Under the pieces are notes generated by a model. It ran no database searches. It saw only the letters and a list, made by a program, of their open reading frames with translations, and was not told the DNA's origin. The translations under genes were made by a program, and so were the position numbers. From NCBI GenBank assembly GCA_000231825.2, contig JH720380.1, forward strand, positions 220,812 through 284,811: a stretch of DNA of 64,000 nt, read 5' to 3'. The DNA comes from Tetrahymena elliotti 4EA. Its lineage: Eukaryota; Ciliophora; Oligohymenophorea; Hymenostomatida; Tetrahymenidae. Shown one piece after another: positions 26,447 through 38,145 of this stretch; the stretch's first letter is position 1; every line of letters starts with the position of its first letter.

Positions 26447-28244
26447 ATGTCAAGGCAAGTAGAGCATCCAAAGTCTATGTTCTTTGAAAAAGATAACTCA
26501 TAGGATTAAAAGGAAAACATAAACCATCATTATCAATCACTTAATTTATAACAAAACGCAAATATTAATGACAAGAAGAATTCAGTTGAAATGATGATTA
26601 AGAAGTCAAATACCGATTTTTCTTACTATTAAGATTAACGTAAACAATCAGAAAAAATATTTTTCTGTAGGGAAAGTGATAAGATTAGTTAACCAAGTTA
26701 AGTTAATGAATAGATTCATACTCTAAATCTAGAAAATTAGAAGCGTTTAACAGAATTTCACAATATGCTCATTACAAATAGATTAGCAAAACAAAACCAA
26801 AATAGAGGAACATTCGTAACTAGCTCTGGTTTAAATTGCAACTTTGATATTTTTGATGACATAGAAATTGTTGAAGATAAAGTTCTAATCAAAAGAGGAG
26901 AATAAGAAATAGGGTAGTATGGAATAGGGCCAGAACTTATTAAGCAAATAGATGTTGAAGCAGAGAAAAAAATTCTTGAAATATCAAAACCTTTTTATGA
27001 GAGAGTCAATCCTTATTTGGCTTGGTTTTTAGTTTTCTATGCAACAATCAATGCAGCATGTATTCCTCCTTGGGTTATGTCTATTCCAGCAGAGAAGTAT
27101 CTTCGTATTGCTTGGCGTTTCTTTATGTAAGCTGTTATGATGATTCCCTTTTTACTATATGAACGCAGAAATTTACCTGAAGCCAACAAACACAAATATA
27201 GTTTTTCTTACATAATTAGCTTAGAAAATATTAAAAAGGTTTATCTAGCATCATGCTCTCTTTCAATTCAATTCACTATGGTTTTATTTGCTTAAGATTG
27301 GAATTTTATTTCTCATTCTTTAGTTTTATCTGCTTTAATTCCATTCTGTTTTAGTATTAACAGACTTTTCAAAAAATAAGAAAATCACAACTACGAAAGC
27401 TCTGGTTAGGCAATGGTTATTTTTGGTGTCCTTTGTGTACTAGCTGATACATTAATGTATGATCCAACTGAAGCTCCACCTTCTACAGTTAATTATAGAA
27501 ATGCTAAAGTTTACTATCGTAAACCTTGGTAGAGATTACTTTTTGGTAATGTTACAACACTAATAGTTAGTTACATTCTTTACAGAATGCAAAGTCACAG
27601 AGATGAATCAGGTAAAACTTATCCTCCTTTCCTTAACCAGACTCTTATCTTTGCTTTTACATCAGTCAATATGACAATGAGCAGCTATTTCTTCTCAGGT
27701 AGTGATCTTATTCATGATTCATTTTGGGGATGCCTTGGTTTATTTAGTAGTGAATAATTCAGTGGATTTCTGTTTATGAGTATCATATTAGGTATGGGTA
27801 ACTTTATTACATCTGTGCTTATTAACAAACTGTTTAAACCTATTATTCCAGCCACTATAAGTTTATTTGAGCCTATATTTAGTACAATAATCCTTCAGTT
27901 AGTTGGTGTTCAAATCATTCCAGGTAAACAAAACAATCCATTTTAATTTTTAATTCTTTCTAATTTATTCAAGCCTAATTTAAAAAAAATTATTTATTAC
28001 AAAAGGTGGTCTTTCATGTATTGGTTATGTATTTATCCTTCCAGGATTATTTGTCATCAATCTAGGATAGTTTTTACTTAATGAAAAAAAGAATCAAAAA
28101 TAGAATGAAGAAAATAGATAAGAAATAATAGAACAACTATAAAAGAAGATAAAAGAACTGTCAGAATAATAAAAGAGAGAAGAAACCATTTATCAACAGA
28201 TTACTGAAAAGGATTAAAATTAAAATTCTGTAAATTAAAAATGA
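26447..28244 (+). CDS. EamA/DMT-type membrane transporter, paralogue 2
   Basis: Exons 26447-27923 and 28006-28244 give 571 residues. The membrane part is plainly the sister of paralogue 1: NPYLAWFLVFYATINAACIP, SIPAEKYLRIAWRFFM, AMVIFGVLCVLADTLMYDPT, GLFSSEQFSGFLFMSIILGM, then FEPIFSTIILQLVGVQIIPG and GYVFILPGLFVINLGQFLL. The second exon is 239 nt, the same length as in paralogue 1, and the 82-nt intron has the same position and phase. The polar N-terminal 200 residues are poorly conserved between the two apart from a shared Asn-Phe-Asp region just before the first helix. The tail is a Lys/Glu/Gln-rich helix, perhaps a coiled coil. A DMT-type export or exchange role is inferred from the family; the substrate cannot be read. 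Confidence 0.8.
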
Positions 28245-28997
28245 ATTGAAGAAAACTTGGATCCTTAAAAAGATAGGAAGATAGATATAAAAGTAGGTAG
28301 AAAAGAGACTTAATATTTAGTTAGTTTAAAATTGAAATTGGAAAAAAGTTTAAGTTAGTTAGTTAGTTAAATAATAAAATAAATTAATATTTCATCTTAT
28401 TTATTCATCGTGTATATACATATATAAATCATTCTATTTATTCTCTTTTCTATTCCTACAAAACACACTTACTTGCTTATTCATTTTAAATTCAAATAAT
28501 AAAAAGCACTTTTTCTTCTTTATTTGATCATATTTTTTAATTCTTTTGTTAGACTCAAAAAAAAAATTAAAATAATGCATTCAATTTTTTGAAAAATATT
28601 TTTTTGAAATACATTTTTACTTACAAACAGCTTTACCTTGTTCATCTTAAAAATTCATAGACTTTTTTCCCTTTAATAATTGATAACATTTTGATTTTAT
28701 TAAAGCCATTTAATTATTTGAATTTCTTTTATCATTAACAAATGATAGTGAGTTTAAAAAAAACAAAAGAAAAATGAAAAAATCGTATTTATTTTTATCT
28801 GATTTGTAGAAAAAAAAAAAATATTGAAATTAAGTAGTTTTGAGGTTAACATTTACTTGTAAATAAAACAAAGTTTTGCAATTTAACAAATTTATATGAT
28901 TTAACGCATTTTATTTAAAAAAGCTACATTTTATTTTATGCTAAACTGCATTTACAATAATTTACAATACTGATATTTTTAAAAATATAAATTTTTT
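28245..28997. other. Convergent intergenic region
   Basis: AT-rich 3' flanks of two convergent genes. A short purine-rich stretch with repeated GTTAGTTA units lies at about 28320-28370. Nothing else seen. Confidence 0.6.
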
Positions 28998-31437
28998 TCA
29001 AAGTTTTGAAATTTATTCAAGTCTTGCTTCAACTCTTTTTAATAATTGTTCAGTTATATTTTTAGCCGGAGCATTAGCTTCAATGTATAACATAGAATCT
29101 TTTTTTAATGTTTCAAAGACTGTGCTATCTTCACATAATTTGTCTTATAAGTAGTCAATGTCTGGGTTTTCATTGTCAGGATTTTTAGTTAAATATTCAT
29201 AGATGAAATCAATCATCAGTTCATACAATACCAAAGCATGAGTATGTATTTAAGTAATAATTAAGGGGTTCTTAAAGAAGCAAGTAATTGCGTATTCAAT
29301 AAAGAACTTTTTAGTAAATAATCTGTATTGAATTTCTTTAATAAAATCTAGAGTATCATAAAATATTTAATTCATGTCTTAGCTTAATTGGGTGAGTTCA
29401 AAACCTTAAAAGACCATTTGCTTATCAAAGAATATTTCTAATTGGTTCTTCAAGACAATATCTTACTTTATTTTAACATTATTTGATTCATCTTCTTCAA
29501 CTACAGATTTAATTTATTCTAAAGTTAATTTACTATAAACTCCATTTTTTACATAGTTAAACATATCTTCAATGCCAAGCTTATCGTTAGATAATTTGAA
29601 TACATTAATCAAATACTAGATACATTCTTAAGCATATTTATCAATTTATTATTTAATTTCTTATTTTTCTTCCTCACTGCTGATATCAGTTTCAATATCA
29701 ATTTAATTGATGTAATGAAGAGGAGTAAATATTTTCTCACCTATCTAAATCAATGAAAAAATAGATGCCTTGTTATCTTTATTTGCCTTTTTAAATATTT
29801 GGTTCGTAACATTTTCTTGTACAACTTGATCTTCAAAATCTTATTACAAAATAGCGAATTGGTATCCAATAATTCTAAGTCTGGTGAAATTGTATCTCTT
29901 ATTGTTTAAAAGCTACAACATAATTTTAATTTTTCTTTGCATTTCAGGATCATAATATTTAGTAAGTTATTCAATAAAGGTAGTTAAGCCTATTTTATAA
30001 AATTTAATTTAATAATCAGTAATTCAAAAATATAAAAATAATACCTGTCATTTCAAAAAATTGAACTAAACTCATTCTGAAATAGGTTTCAGTAATTATT
30101 TGTAAGCTGCAATCTTTAGGTAAATAAATTGATGCCCAAAATTGGCTAATTGATTAACTACTTGGTACTTAGTTATGGCAATTAATAATCATTAATGAAA
30201 TGGATAATATGAAAATGTTGATGTAATTTGAACAATGATTCTTATCATAAAATTGAACGAGAGTCAAGAGGAAATCATGGATAATAGTCATGAATGTATT
30301 TTTGTGCTTATTTAATACTCCTATTTTCTTTAAGTTCTTTAAAAAACTATCCATAGACTTAAGAGATTCTTCTGCTAACAACATTACTGAACAAAAAGGA
30401 AAGATACGCTATTAGAATGTTTCAGTATAAGTATCAAGCTACTTTTCTTCTAAGTTAAAAGAAATAGTGAATGTAAAAAGAGAATAAGCCAATTGCTTGA
30501 AAATTTCGCTAATAATTGTTGCAGACTCTTTCTGATTAACCAAAATACTAACATATTCTTAGTTGCTTACTATGCTTTAAATAAGTTTTGACCATTTTAT
30601 CATAAATGTTTCTTACAAAATAAAATGTTCTAATTTTTTGTTTAAGTTGGAGCAAAAGACATTGAATAAAGTCATCGATTAGATAAGATTTGGTGCTTCT
30701 AAATTTTTGAGAAATTTAATATCGCCAACCATTTCAAAGTAGAACTTAGAGAAATAAAAATCTGAGTTTGAAAGCTTGTTTTCTGGGTTAGAGGTTATTT
30801 TTAAGCATGTGTGGGAATTGCGGATAAGCTTAGTTAAAAAGAGATTCTTTAAATCTTGATTAACCATTATTCTTGAGTCTACAAAATTAACGATATCTTC
30901 TTCTCTGATAAAATGAAGTGAAGAAAAAATGAAATCAATAGCATCTATTTTTTCTTCTATTTCTCCATTAGTAAAGAGTTGATTAAAACATTCTTAAACA
31001 CTAAATTTAGTATCCAAGTTTGATTCAAAAAGAGAATCACCCAAGAGAGATATTTGTAAAAATGAACCCATAACATCTCTATAACCTTCAATCAGGCCAA
31101 CAATTGACTGCTAATCATCTGAAAGTTCCTTGATTTGCTTATAGAAAATCTAGAAAAAGGTTATGTAGAATTCTATATACTAGCCTTCTCTCTCTTCTTT
31201 ATTTTTACCTTTCTAGACAAATTGCTTTAATATTTAACTAACTTCTTTTCTTAATTTCATAATATCTTCCTTTTTTTAATCTTCATCTGTAGAATTCTTT
31301 CTCTTTTCTAAGTAGGAGTTAATCAATTTTGTAATCTAATCAGGGATACTACTATTTCTTGATTAAATCCATATTAACCCACCAACTGCTGCAACTGCTA
31401 CTAAAATTTTGCCTTTATTTTCCTTAATAAAATCCAT
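28998..31437 (-). CDS. Unrecognised 794-residue helical protein with N-terminal membrane anchor
   Basis: Exons 30045-31437 and 28998-29989, split by a 55-nt intron in phase 1, give 794 residues ending at TGA. The ATG at 31437 starts MDFIKENKGKILVAVAAVGG; residues 9-26 form a single hydrophobic helix flanked by lysines, so the protein is probably anchored with most of it in the cytosol. The rest is a uniform, largely helical, charged sequence with few glycines and no catalytic motif that I can see (for example NQDLKNLFLTKLIRNSHTCL, FYFEMVGDIKFLKNLEAPNL). The short anchor and helical body recall peroxisomal membrane protein PEX3, but the length is about twice that family's and the key motifs are not visible, so I do not claim it. 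Codon use is like the neighbours. Confidence 0.75.
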
Positions 31438-32289
31438 TTCTTTTATTTGTTAATTAATTTAGATATTTCTAATAAATAATACTTACTTTTTATTTATTAA
31501 ATCACCAGAAAATAAATATCTTTTTGTGCTTATGCTCTTTCAAATAATGAACTCTTTTTTTTCTAGAAACATATCCTATCTATCTTAATCATTTAAACTA
31601 GTCAAGATCTTTCCTAAAAAAAGAAACTTCAAGCCCAAAAAAAAAATGAAATAGAAATGACAAATGTAATTAAAAAAAAGTAAAAATGACAAAAAAGTAT
31701 TAATTAGATTTTCAAATCAAAATTAAAAAATTTTCTAAAATTCAAAAAAAACTACAAATTTAATAAAAAATGCAGATGGATTACAATCTTTATTTTACTG
31801 CTTTATAGAGATATTTAAAATGTTTGATTTTTCATTAAAGCTGTATGAAAAGAATATCTAAAAATAAACTTTTATGCATAAATATCGATAAGCTTTTTAT
31901 TTGTGTTTACTCTTTGATATAGAATCAATTTCTAGTAATTTTTTTTTTTATGATAAATTTTGAAATATTTCTTTACTTTTAAGAAGCCTATGGATATAAT
32001 ATAAGAGTTTACTAGATCAAATTATGTATTATCATTTTTTAAATGATAACATCTAGAAAAATAATCTCTTGTCAAAGAGATAAAATATGCGAAGACTTGA
32101 AAAAATAGAGAGAATTGGGTTAAACAATATTTTATTTTTGAGATAAACGCCATTAAAGTTTTTAAGTTTGTAATTGAAATTTAGTTGAAGTAAATAAGCT
32201 AAGACTTTTGATTACAAAAATATGAAAATCGAGGATTAAAAATTTTATAATGAATTAATTAAAACAAATCATATTTTTTTGTAAACAAA
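31438..32289. other. Divergent intergenic region
   Basis: AT-rich spacer between divergent genes, expected to hold two promoters. No gene seen. Confidence 0.6.
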
Positions 32290-34166
32290 ATGAAAATTTA
32301 AGAAAATTACATAGTTACGGATAAAGGTCAAGCTAATCCATAAGATGTAAGTGACTTAAAGATTCCACTTATATTTGTAACTAGCTCTTCAAAAACCTTA
32401 ATAGAAGAAGATACAAGCTATAATAAAAATCAAGTTTAGAAAACTTAGTACGAGTTTGATAAAAATGATTTTGAGAGCCCTTATAAATAGAATATTAAAG
32501 ATGAAGAAAATCTTGAAGATAATTTAAGAGCATACTTCTAATCAAAGCAATAGGATAAAGATTTGATTCCATATCCTCAAGAAGATTCAATAGACATCAA
32601 ATTTAATACTCAGTAGAATATAGAAATGCATTAAATAAAACCAAATTTTCTCACTGTGCCTTAGCAACAGAATAACTATGAAGCATATTAATCTATATAT
32701 ACTAAAAAATCAACTATATAAAATGGGTAACCTTTAAAAGTAATAACAGAAGACCCTAGAGGTAGTATATCTGAGACCAATTTAGATAAATTTAGTATAG
32801 ATTAGTATGATTGTAGAGAGTAAGATCTACCCTCAGCTAGGCCAAGTAGCGATTCATATATTCAAAGAAAGCCTAAAACTTCAGTTGTATATGGCAGTGG
32901 GTTCGCATTTCATGTAGAAGATATTTGTGATGTCAGAGAAGACTCTTTATTATTTAAAGACAAAGAAGGATAAGTTTAGCAAATAGAAATTACTAATTAA
33001 CTAACCAGTGATATAAACAAAGTCAGTAGGTATTTTAAAAAGCCTATCTTGATGAAACCAGTTTACTAAAATGTCAATATTACTTATGCTTGGATTTTGT
33101 TATTTCTAGGTACAACTGCAAATGGAATTATTCCTTCTTGGATTTAATATATGCCATCTGAAAAGTATTTACGTATTGCTTGGAGATTCTTTATGTAGTT
33201 CTTTTTGATGATTCCATTTGCATAATATGAATGGAGAACAGGAGATGAAAAAGTTAAAAGTAAATACACTTTTTCATACATTTTGAAATCTGATAATTTA
33301 AAAAAGCTATTTTTAAGTTCTTTCACCCAGTCAGTTTGGTTTTGCTTTACTTTATTTTGTTTTGAATGGACTTATGTTTCTCATGCTATTATTCTAGGAA
33401 ATCTAGTTAATTTCTATTTATTTCTATAAAGAGTAATCAGGAAAGACTAAATTCATTACATTGAAATTTTTGGAGGCATAATTACTTTTTTAGGAGTTAC
33501 TTTTGTATTGGCAGATAATATATTTTTTGACCCCTCTGATCTATCTCCTTCTGCATATCACTACAAAATGACTAAATTTATCCATAGAGATAACTGGTAA
33601 AGAGTCATTTTTGGAAATGGTTCTAGTCTATTTGTTAGTTTCTTAATGTCAAAATTAGCTAAGCACTAAGCTGCAGCAAGAGAAGTTTTTCCTACTCACC
33701 TTAATACTATTCTTACCTTCTTCTTAAATATGTTTAATCTGACTTTACTAAGCTATTTTTTTTCAGGTATGGATTTTGTTAAAGATCCAACATGGGGATG
33801 GTATGGGCTATTTACAGAGCAAAATTTTGTAAGTTTTTTATTAATGTCAATATTGCTTGGTATGGGTAGCTTTGTTTCAATGTTTATTGTTAGTAAAGTT
33901 TTTATCCCCTTAGTTCCTTAAACAGCTTAACTATTTGAGCCAATTATTAGTACATTAGCATTGCAAGCTCTAGGTGTATAGATTTTGCCAGGTAATTGAT
34001 AAAACTAATTTAAATTCTCATTTTTAATTTGGTTTATAAATATAATTATTATTTTTTTATAAAAGAGGGTCTGACATGCTTAGGTTATGCTTTGATTCTT
34101 CCAGGCCTTTTTTCTATAATTTTAGGATAATTTTTTATATAGCAATAAAATTAAAAAAAGAGTTGA
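32290..34166 (+). CDS. EamA/DMT-type membrane transporter, paralogue 3 (diverged)
   Basis: Exons 32290-33991 and 34066-34166 give 600 residues. The N-terminal 250 residues are polar and Gln/Asp/Glu-rich. The membrane region shares the landmarks of paralogues 1 and 2: WILLFLGTTANGIIPSWI, MPSEKYLRIAWRFFM, LFTEQNFVSFLLMSILLGMG, FEPIISTLALQALGVQILP, CLGYALILPGLFSIILGQFF. It is clearly the more distant of the three, with a longer N-terminus and a much shorter tail (second exon 101 nt against 239). The 74-nt intron keeps the same position and phase 1 after the LP of the penultimate helix. This argues for an older duplication, followed by the split of paralogues 1 and 2. Substrate unknown. Confidence 0.8.
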
Positions 34167-35220
34167 AAATGGAAATAAATATTCCTTTAAAATAAAAGGG
34201 GTTCCTGAAATCGATGAAATTATGTTTAAAAAATAATAAAAATCTAGTTAAATTTATTGCTAAAATTATATTACTAAATTAGCAATATCCTTTCAATTAT
34301 AATAAAATAATTTAATATAAATAATTACAATATAGACTGACTCATTCATATTTGTATTTTACAAATAAAATAAAAAGTAACTAAAATAAATTCATATTTC
34401 TATTTTGTACCTTACTTATAATTGTTTAACAAATTTTTAAATCATAAACCAAGTTTTTTCGTGAAATGTTACAAATTTCATTAATTTAAATTACTTTTTT
34501 GTTAAGTTTTATTTAATAAACTTTGATATGCTGATATGACCAATCTTTTTAGTCTATCAATTTATGATTTAATTTTTTTAATTTTTATTCTATAGAATGT
34601 TAAATTTATTAACTAACATATTGGATTGTTTTGGAAACACTTTTATTTATTTTATTGGTATAATTTTAATTTGATTTGCTCAAAATGTTAATAAATTTAA
34701 CATTCTTTAAAAAAAATCAAAAAAAATTAATTATGTGTTGATAGATAACAAACCATACTTATTGTTAATCAAAAAGAAACTTTTCCATAATTATTAATTT
34801 TATTTTATAAATTTTGATAGAAGTAACAAATAGCTAAATGAAAGTGCTAGATTGAATATTTATCTAGATAGAAATATTGTTTATTTAGAAATTATTCAAA
34901 AAGTAGTAAGAGTATCTACTATATTCTATAGAATAATTTCACAAATGTGGGTATTTAAAAAAAAATAAACATAAAAAAAGCGCTCTTTCTTGATAATTCA
35001 TATTCATGATTGATAGCTTTCTTGTTATAATATCAAAATTTAATTAATTATCTTTCTGATTAAGGAAAAGAAAAGTTAATAAGTATTCTATTCATAATTT
35101 TATGAAATAAATTTATGTTTAGGAACAAAAGATCTTTTGATATAATCAATTAAAAATTTTAATAATAATTTTGAAAAGAAAAATAACAAATATATCAAAT
35201 TAAAAAATATTTATATAAGC
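34167..35220. other. Intergenic region
   Basis: AT-rich spacer between tandem + strand genes. It holds the promoter of the AT-hook gene. No other feature seen. Confidence 0.6.
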
Positions 35221-36309
35221 ATGAGTTAACCAGTAGCAGAAACTTCAGTTGAAGAGAAGGCTAAGCATGTTGAAGATTAGCAAGCTGAAGAAAAAGAAAA
35301 GGAAGTTGAAAAAAAAAATGAAAATAGTGCTGAAAACGATTAAGAAGAAGAATAAGAGGTTCGCAGAGCTCCAAAAATGAAATATGTTGGAGTTCAAAAA
35401 GGAGCAAGAGGGCGCAAATCTAGAGGTGATGATTCAGAAGATGATGATGAATTCAAACCTGAAAAAGAAGCCCATGATGAAGATGGAGATGATGATGACG
35501 AGGAATTTAGTGATGATTATGATGAAGATGATGACTACGATGGTGGTAAGAAATCTAAGAAAAAACATGGTAAAAGAGGTAGACCTAGTCTCAAAAAAAA
35601 AATAGCTAAAGTAACTAGATCAACTAGAAATTCAAAATCAAAAAAGAGTAAAGATGAAGACTCAGATGAAGATGATGATGATAATGATGACGAAGGATCT
35701 GAGTACGAAGCAAAAGCCAAATAAAAATAATCTAAATCACGTCATGCTGACGATGAGGATGAGAAACCCAAAACACCTAAAAAGAGAGGTAGAAAACCTA
35801 AATCTCAAACTCAAGCTTAATCTGCAGCTGTTGAAGAAAAATCTAGTTAATAATTAGATGAAAGTAAAACTGAAAATGGTTCTCAAAAAGAAATATCTGC
35901 TGAAAATTCAGGTAGAAGAACTACAAGAACTAGTTCTGGTAGAATGCCTGTTCACACAGATATTTATTAGCCTACTTTTAAGAAATATAAACCTCAAAAA
36001 AAGGAAGGTGGCTAACATGATGATAAAAATCAAGATAGTTAAAGCAAGTAAAGTGAAAATAATGAAAAGAAGTAAGATTCTGAATAAAATGATGAAATAG
36101 ACCATAAAGATAAAAATTAGGAAGTTGATAAAAATGAATAGTAAGATTAGTTAGGATAGAATAGTAAGCAACAAGAAAATCCAGAAAAAAGTGAAGAAAT
36201 CAATGTTAAAAGACCTCACTCATCACTAGATAAAAGTGCTAATTCTAGCCAAGCAGATAATGTTGAAAGTGAGAGTCATAAGAAGGTTAAAACTGATAAT
36301 GTTGCATGA
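35221..36309 (+). CDS. Acidic chromatin-type protein with AT-hook motifs
   Basis: One uninterrupted frame of 362 residues from MSQPVAETSVEEKAKHVEDQ to TGA. Two AT-hook cores are visible: KHGKRGRPSLKKK near residue 117 and KKRGRKPKS near residue 190; the second has Lys for the usual Pro next to GR. They sit between long Asp/Glu/Ser tracts with many SDEDDD-type casein kinase 2 sites. Near residue 240 is a short Arg/Thr-rich stretch (GRRTTRTSSGRMPVHTD). The C-terminal third is Lys/Gln/Asn/Ser-rich. AT-hooks bind the minor groove of AT-rich DNA, which suits this genome, so a nuclear chromatin role is likely; the acidic tracts would suit a histone-binding or HMGA-like protein. No folded catalytic domain is seen. 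There is no intron. Confidence 0.8.
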
Positions 36310-38145
36310 GAAATAAATAAATAGAAGAAAAAAAAGAAAACTTCTTTTTTTGAAAAAGTAAGAAATGTATCATTCATTCTTAAATTGATTGGTGAAAATT
36401 TCACTACTAAAAACAAATTTAATAAGAATCTATATTTTGCTTGTCTGTAAATATATTTATATATTCAAAGATAAGATTAATCATAGATTCCTAGATCTCT
36501 TCAGATTTATTCACGTAAATATACTCTCAATTTTTACTATTGTTTAAAAAAAGAAGAATTAAATTAGCAGTTTGAATATTCATTCACACAAAAAAAAAAT
36601 AAATATGAAAGCAAAATCAATATAAAGTTCTTAAAATTTATTAGCCACTTTAAATTATAAATTATTTGAATGGAAATTATTTAATATTCAAATATGAATT
36701 AATATTTATTATTGATTTAAATTCTATTTATTTTATTATTAGCTTAATAATAAAAAGCTAATAAAAATGATAGTTAAAAGCAATAAATAAATAATAATTT
36801 AAGTTTCTTATTCACTTTAGATTATTAAAAAGTGTTAACAAAAAAATATACTAAGGAGAAAATGATTTTTATTTTGAATTTATTTAGGAATTAAATTATT
36901 TTTATTATATTATATGGAATTACTTGATGGGAATTAAAATAACAGAAGAGTCCTATATTATTTGATAGAATAAGCAAAGAAATATGAAAACAAAAAGAAG
37001 GATAGATAATCCTTGTTGATAGTCAATTCAAGTTATTGCAAATTTAAATTAAATTTTAGATTTTTAATTTTTTTAGAATTATAATTATGCGATTCAATTA
37101 TTTTTATTTATTATTTGCTAAAATGTTAAACAGATATGAAAGAAAAAAGCAAGAAATTATTCTTCGAGTTTCACCATCACTTTAAATTATAAATAATTTA
37201 GATCAGAACTTACCTAAACCTATTATTTGAAATTATTTTAGATTTAAATTCTATCTATTTCAGCTAAAATTATATTTGATTTTATCTAAATTAAATGAAA
37301 AATTTAAAAAGTTTTGCTTAAATTAGTTTTTTTTTGAATTTCAAATTAGCATATTTCTAAATTTAGAGTTCAGCTAAAAAAACTTCTCCTTTATTTTTTT
37401 CTCACAAAGAAAGAATATTTTTTGAATTTAGATATTAAAATTTTTAATTTATTTTAAATTATTCTTATCACTTGCTTTGAGAATGAATAAATATTCAATG
37501 AACAATTTTTGAGATAAAAAATATTTTTTACTGTACAATAAATTCTGATCCTTTTGCGCACTTCAGATTTTGATTTGACGTTTTGATATTTGAATGTTAA
37601 TTATTTTCTTATTTTAATATTTCAAAATTAAAATCAACCAAAGGCGCAAAATGAGATAAAATCAATATTACATATAAGAATATCTCAGAAATTAATTATT
37701 ATAATTAGTTATTTATCAATACAAATACAAATAAACAAAAAGAAACAATCTCATTGGAGTTAAAGTATCATATTAGAGAGAGAAAAATAAATAGTGGCAA
37801 AAGAAAACAAACATATTTTCATTAATTCAAATTTATTTAAGCTAGAAAACATCTATATATATAGCTAAGAAGAAAGCTAAGTGAAAAGAGCACATTTAGA
37901 CTATTTTTTATTAAGTATTCCTTAGCTCAGTAGGTATCGACTAAAAAAAATAAAAGTGTTTTAAGACTGAAAAAAAGACTCTCCCTAAAAAGAAGTGATA
38001 ATAGAGATAAATATAAATCGTCAAATTCAAATATTTTTGTAATAAAGGAAATTATTTTTATTTACAATATTTTTCATAGGCTTAGTTTAAAATTGTGAAG
38101 AGTTTATATAAGTAGAAATTAATATTTTGTTGAAAAGATAATAAG
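36310..38145. other. Intergenic region
   Basis: 1.8 kb of AT-rich DNA between tandem + strand genes. A tRNA A-box look-alike at about 37920-37945 has no matching B-box or cloverleaf. No gene seen. Confidence 0.55.

Noticed and set aside
37915..37990. A tRNA-like A-box (TTAGCTCAGTAGG).
   Set aside because: No B-box GGTTCGANNCC and no acceptor stem pairing are present.
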